Of a stretch of 18,834 nt of DNA, positions 16,377-18,834 are shown piece after piece (the stretch's first letter is position 1; each line of letters opens with the position of its first letter). Source of the stretch: an uncultured Saprospirales bacterium (GTDB lineage: Bacteria; Bacteroidota; Bacteroidia; Chitinophagales; JADIYW01); assembly GCA_938008535.1 (NCBI GenBank), contig CALLKF010000177.1, positions 1 through 18,834 on the forward strand, read 5' to 3'. Made by a program: the position numbers and the translations under genes. The notes under the pieces were generated by a model. The model saw only the letters and a list, made by a program, of their open reading frames with translations. It did no database searches and had not been told where the DNA came from.

Positions 16377-17168
16377 CTAAAAAGTTGCATTCTTTTTATC
16401 ATTTTTTAAGATAATCAGAAAAGGAATGAAGCAAATAAAATCCATCAGATTAATTCGCATTAAAATAAATGTTGATATAATAAACACAATTAAAACAAAC
16501 AATAAAATAAAATCGAATTTTTTGGTAAAAAATCCTATAATAAAAATAAATTCCATTAGAAAAAAACTGTACCAACAGATAGTTGTAAGAGTGGTATGCT
16601 GAATTAGAAATGTTGAAATTCGATAAGTGAAATTTGTTGGATTTAATATGGATAAATCTAAATGTTGGTTTTCTAAAATATGCACTAATTGATTTGGATG
16701 AAAAAGTCCACCATTTATAATCTTGAAAATTGATGCAGAAACCAATACAAATAAGAAATAATATCGAACAGCTTGCCAAACTAAATCAAATAATTTATCG
16801 AAACAAAAAGGCAAAATCAACATCGGAAAAAATATGCACGACTTTGTGTGCGTGCATGCATACACATTAAATGTAACAATGTGAATGATTGCAATCAACA
16901 ATAGAATTCTAAAACTCCATTTTTGCTTTGTGATAAAACTGAATATTGTAAACAAAACTAAAAGTGCATCAAAAATTATTGGAAAGCGCATAATAGTTTG
17001 TGGAATTCGCAATATGCAAAATAGCCAATAGGTATTGTCAATACCAGTATTTATTAGCGTTGGCTGTTGTAATTGAAATAAAAAATGACCTTGATAAAAC
17101 CAATAAACGAAGTAGAATAAAACTATTCCAAATGCAATGCTATGATATGATTTTTGATTAAATAGCAT
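16377..17168 (-). CDS. Multi-pass membrane protein of unknown family (distantly HTTM/DoxX-like)
   Basis: A 263-residue protein with about six or seven hydrophobic helices (for example 10-28, 64-80, 87-105, 112-122, 135-152, 197-215, 218-238). Features seen: an aromatic N-terminal loop, CTHTKSC (105-111) in a turn between helices, an Asn/Gly/His loop NGGLFHPNQLVHIL (152-165), and MRINLMD near the end. The helix and polar-loop pattern recalls HTTM or DoxX-type membrane proteins, but I cannot assign it. The gene starts 11 bp inside the preceding gene, so translation of the two is likely coupled. Confidence 0.75.
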   Translation of the reverse strand: MLFNQKSYHSIAFGIVLFYFVYWFYQGHFLFQLQQPTLINTGIDNTYWLFCILRIPQTIMRFPIIFDALLVLFTIFSFITKQKWSFRILLLIAIIHIVTFNVYACTHTKSCIFFPMLILPFCFDKLFDLVWQAVRYYFLFVLVSASIFKIINGGLFHPNQLVHILENQHLDLSILNPTNFTYRISTFLIQHTTLTTICWYSFFLMEFIFIIGFFTKKFDFILLFVLIVFIISTFILMRINLMDFICFIPFLIILKNDKKNATF

Positions 17169-17685
17169 CTTCTGATAGAATTAAAATGGAATCTATTTTT
17201 GATTTATTTTGAAAATTGTAGGTGTTTTTATAAACTGAAAAATCTATGTTTGATTGAATGCAATATCTATTTAACCAATTGTCAAATTCATAAATTGCTG
17301 CTTCGTTATTCGACAAACCATTTTTTATAAATTGATAATTTGTTGTTGAAATTTTATTCTTAAATCGATGTTCAATTAGAGTTTCATAAATTGATTTTGG
17401 AAATTCTTTTTTGGCAGTTGAATAAGTTTGAATAGAATTTAAAATCGTATTTTCTTGTGTGTTTTTAAAAGAAGTGTAATCAACTGATTTTCCATTTGCT
17501 TTTATTTCATAAATAGAGAAAGTAGTAGGTTTTTCTATTGGTCTGGAATACATGTCAAAAATAAAAAAAGGAAAATTTTGTATTCGTTTTGCAATAAAAA
17601 ATACTTGAAAAAAAATAAAAATAATTATTCCGATAAAAAGCGCTTTACTTTCTTTCCAGACTTTTATCAGATAAATAGAATGCAT
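17158..17685 (-). CDS. Single-pass membrane protein of unknown family (175 aa)
   Basis: I do not recognise this protein. It has a short positively charged N-terminus, one strong membrane helix (about 15-32) and a polar domain of about 140 residues that should lie outside the membrane. No Cys cluster or known catalytic motif is visible except a single Cys (about 152). Its ATG directly follows the TAA of the DUF456 gene, and its last 11 bp overlap the next gene, placing it in the middle of a tightly coupled membrane set. It is likely a partner of the multi-pass protein encoded after it. Confidence 0.75.
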   Translation of the reverse strand: MHSIYLIKVWKESKALFIGIIIFIFFQVFFIAKRIQNFPFFIFDMYSRPIEKPTTFSIYEIKANGKSVDYTSFKNTQENTILNSIQTYSTAKKEFPKSIYETLIEHRFKNKISTTNYQFIKNGLSNNEAAIYEFDNWLNRYCIQSNIDFSVYKNTYNFQNKSKIDSILILSEDAI

Positions 17686-18180
17686 TTAAAAGACTGCTTT
17701 TGTAAAAAAATGATAACTCATCATTACTACTAAAATTATTTTGATACCACTTGTCAATAGAAAACCAACAAACGAACCAAATCCAGATTTTATGGACGTA
17801 TTGAAATCTTGACCTGCAATTAATTCGCCAATCATCGCACCTAAAAAAGGGCAAATAATTATAGAAATTCCACCAAATGGTGATAAAAATATTCCAACCA
17901 AAATGCCAATAAAACTTCCACGAATACCAGCTTTTGTGCCACCAAATTTTTTCGTGCCCCAAATTGGAATGAAATTATCTACTATTGCAAAAATACTTAC
18001 TAAAACACCATAAACTATTAATACAGTTTGTGAAATTTCACCATGGTTTTCCATGCCCAAATAGGTGAGTATCAGTGCGCCATACGCAATGATCGTGCCT
18101 GGCAAAGGTGGCAACACGCAACTCACCAAACCAATTACCAATAAAATAATTCCTAACGTGATAACTAAACTTGCTTCCAT
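17686..18180 (-). CDS. DUF456 family membrane protein
   Basis: Small inner-membrane protein of 164 residues. The N-terminal helix pair contains CVLPPLPGTIIAYGA (21-35), the hallmark of DUF456. A second conserved block, GTKKFGGTKAGIRGSFIGI (75-93), and the Gly-rich helices PFGGISIII and PFLGAMIGEL (101-120) complete the family pattern. The function is not known. It lies 14 bp after the truncated gene upstream and abuts the gene downstream. Confidence 0.9.
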   Translation of the reverse strand: MEASLVITLGIILLVIGLVSCVLPPLPGTIIAYGALILTYLGMENHGEISQTVLIVYGVLVSIFAIVDNFIPIWGTKKFGGTKAGIRGSFIGILVGIFLSPFGGISIIICPFLGAMIGELIAGQDFNTSIKSGFGSFVGFLLTSGIKIILVVMMSYHFFTKAVF

Positions 18181-18194
18181 TTTTTTCTAATTGT

Positions 18195-18557
18195 TTATTC
18201 AGGTATTATAAATTTGATTAGTTTCGCTTCTATTAAATTCGCTGGATTATTTGGGTCACGAACATTTATATTTTCGATTGTGAAGTTCTGATTACATAAA
18301 TTTTCAATTTTCTTTATGCTTTCAGTAGGAAATGAATTATATTTTTCTGTTGGTATTAAAGAAACCAGCTCAAATTTATTGTTGGTTGCTACGTGCAAAT
18401 AATTGAAAACTCTTCTTGGGTTTTGTATTTGCCACATTCCTCTAATTCTCAAATTTGTAATTCCTAATGGATCAACTCTATTAACTCGACCTAATTCTTT
18501 TGTTTCTTCTAATTCAACATTTGGAATTTCAATTATTCCGTCAGTAATTTTCCCCAT
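18195..18557 (-). CDS. Unknown protein, 5' end probably lost at an assembly junction
   Basis: C-terminal 120 residues of a soluble protein I do not recognise (ends LIEAKLIKFIIPE). No signal peptide or membrane helix is seen. The frame runs on upstream to an ATG at 18605, but codons upstream of about 18540-18557 are read from the opposite strand of an mnmA fragment. The true N-terminus is therefore unknown and may be missing; ATG at 18557 is the furthest start consistent with the junction. It precedes DUF456 by 14 bp and probably belongs to the same operon. Confidence 0.5.
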   Translation of the reverse strand: MGKITDGIIEIPNVELEETKELGRVNRVDPLGITNLRIRGMWQIQNPRRVFNYLHVATNNKFELVSLIPTEKYNSFPTESIKKIENLCNQNFTIENINVRDPNNPANLIEAKLIKFIIPE

Positions 18558-18717
18558 TGGTGCAATAGAAAAAAAGGAAGTACGTGAACTTGCTAAAAAA
18601 AGCAATCTTCCTGTGGCAACGAAAAAAGATAGTCAGGGTCTTTGCTTTGTTGGCACGATTGATGTGAAGACTCTTCTTAAACAATACATTGAGGAGAAAA
18701 AAGGTGATGTTTTAAAT
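18541..18717 (+). pseudogene. mnmA: Internal fragment of tRNA 2-thiouridylase MnmA
   Basis: About 57 codons match the middle of MnmA, the enzyme that thiolates U34 of tRNA. FPIG (from 18550) is followed by EVRELAKKSNLPVA, then KKDSQGLCFVG, where the Cys (codon 18643-18645) corresponds to the second catalytic Cys of MnmA, and KQYIEEKKGDVLN. No MnmA-like sequence exists on either side: no ATP-binding PP-loop upstream and no C-terminal domain downstream. It lies antisense within the end of another gene. I read it as a piece of a different locus, or another genome, joined in assembly rather than a natural pseudogene. Confidence 0.7.
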
Positions 18718-18834
18718 ATGGAATACTTTGGTGATGCAAATTCTCAATGGGCATATGGCGGAAACCAATATGGATGACCCGACGCTGGGTAATTTTACCG
18801 GCGGCGGTCTGACGGCGTCAGAGCTCAGCACGAT
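18718..18834. other. Unassigned tail after the mnmA fragment, turning GC-rich
   Basis: The last 117 bases match neither MnmA nor the left part of the window. 33 of the last 54 bases (18781-18834) are G or C, about 61%, against an AT-rich background. One + frame is open from ATG 18755 to the end (MAETNMDDPTLGNF...), but it is only 26 codons and not recognised. Probably a third fragment in a chimeric contig end. Confidence 0.5.

Noticed and set aside
18557..18605. Longer N-terminus (ATG 18605) for the gene at 18195
   Set aside because: These codons are the reverse strand of the mnmA fragment and do not belong to the gene.
18755..18834. Partial ORF MAETNMDDPTLGNF at the right end
   Set aside because: Too short, unrecognised and in a probable chimeric tail; not called as a gene.

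Overview
The window looks like one end-to-end contig from an AT-rich (roughly one-third GC by eye) member of the Bacteroidota. The evidence is a fused CcoN-CcoO cytochrome oxidase subunit, a CcoP with a long N-terminal membrane extension, almost no Shine-Dalgarno sequences, TAnnTTTG-type -7 promoter boxes, and typical families of the phylum (DUF4412, DUF6265, two-domain retropepsin-PDZ proteins, Uup-type ABC-F). A finer placement is not supported from sequence alone. No tRNA, rRNA, CRISPR array, insertion sequence or phage gene was recognised.

Region 1 (1-5766, + strand) is a cbb3-type cytochrome c oxidase operon: the 3' part of a ccoN-ccoO fusion (cut by the window edge), ccoQ (57 aa), ccoP, ccoG/fixG, ccoH/fixH and a TauE/SafE-like (DsbD_2-type) membrane protein. 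Spacing is tight, with 2-bp gaps at two junctions. Structural subunits, the maturation ferredoxin CcoG, the assembly factor CcoH and a putative metal or redox membrane helper are encoded together, so this module builds a high-affinity terminal oxidase for microoxic respiration. About 120 bp after the last gene is a well-spaced Bacteroidota promoter followed about 100 nt later by a strong intrinsic terminator. This could be a small RNA gene.

Region 2 (5765-9477, - strand) holds a retropepsin-like protease with PDZ domain, a VAT-1-like MDR oxidoreductase, a DUF6265 lipoprotein and queG (epoxyqueuosine reductase, TTG start directly abutting the previous stop codon).

Region 3 (9523-11379, + strand) is a single Uup-like ABC-F ATPase, divergent from region 2 and convergent with region 4.

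Region 4 (11389-18557, - strand) contains a GT-C-like polytopic membrane protein, a lipoprotein alpha/beta hydrolase, a CREST/alkaline-ceramidase-family membrane protein, a DUF4412 secreted protein, and a tightly coupled set of membrane genes: a truncated unknown gene, DUF456, a single-pass protein of unknown family and a multi-pass protein of unknown family. The last three are joined by an abutting stop/start and an 11-bp overlap. They are the best candidate for an undescribed functional unit.

The right end (about 18540-18834) appears chimeric. A fragment of mnmA starts abruptly on the opposite strand inside the truncated gene and stops after about 57 codons. It is followed by a short stretch that becomes GC-rich (33 of the last 54 bases are G or C). 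I read this as misassembly, and nothing after about 18540 should be used for biological conclusions about this organism.
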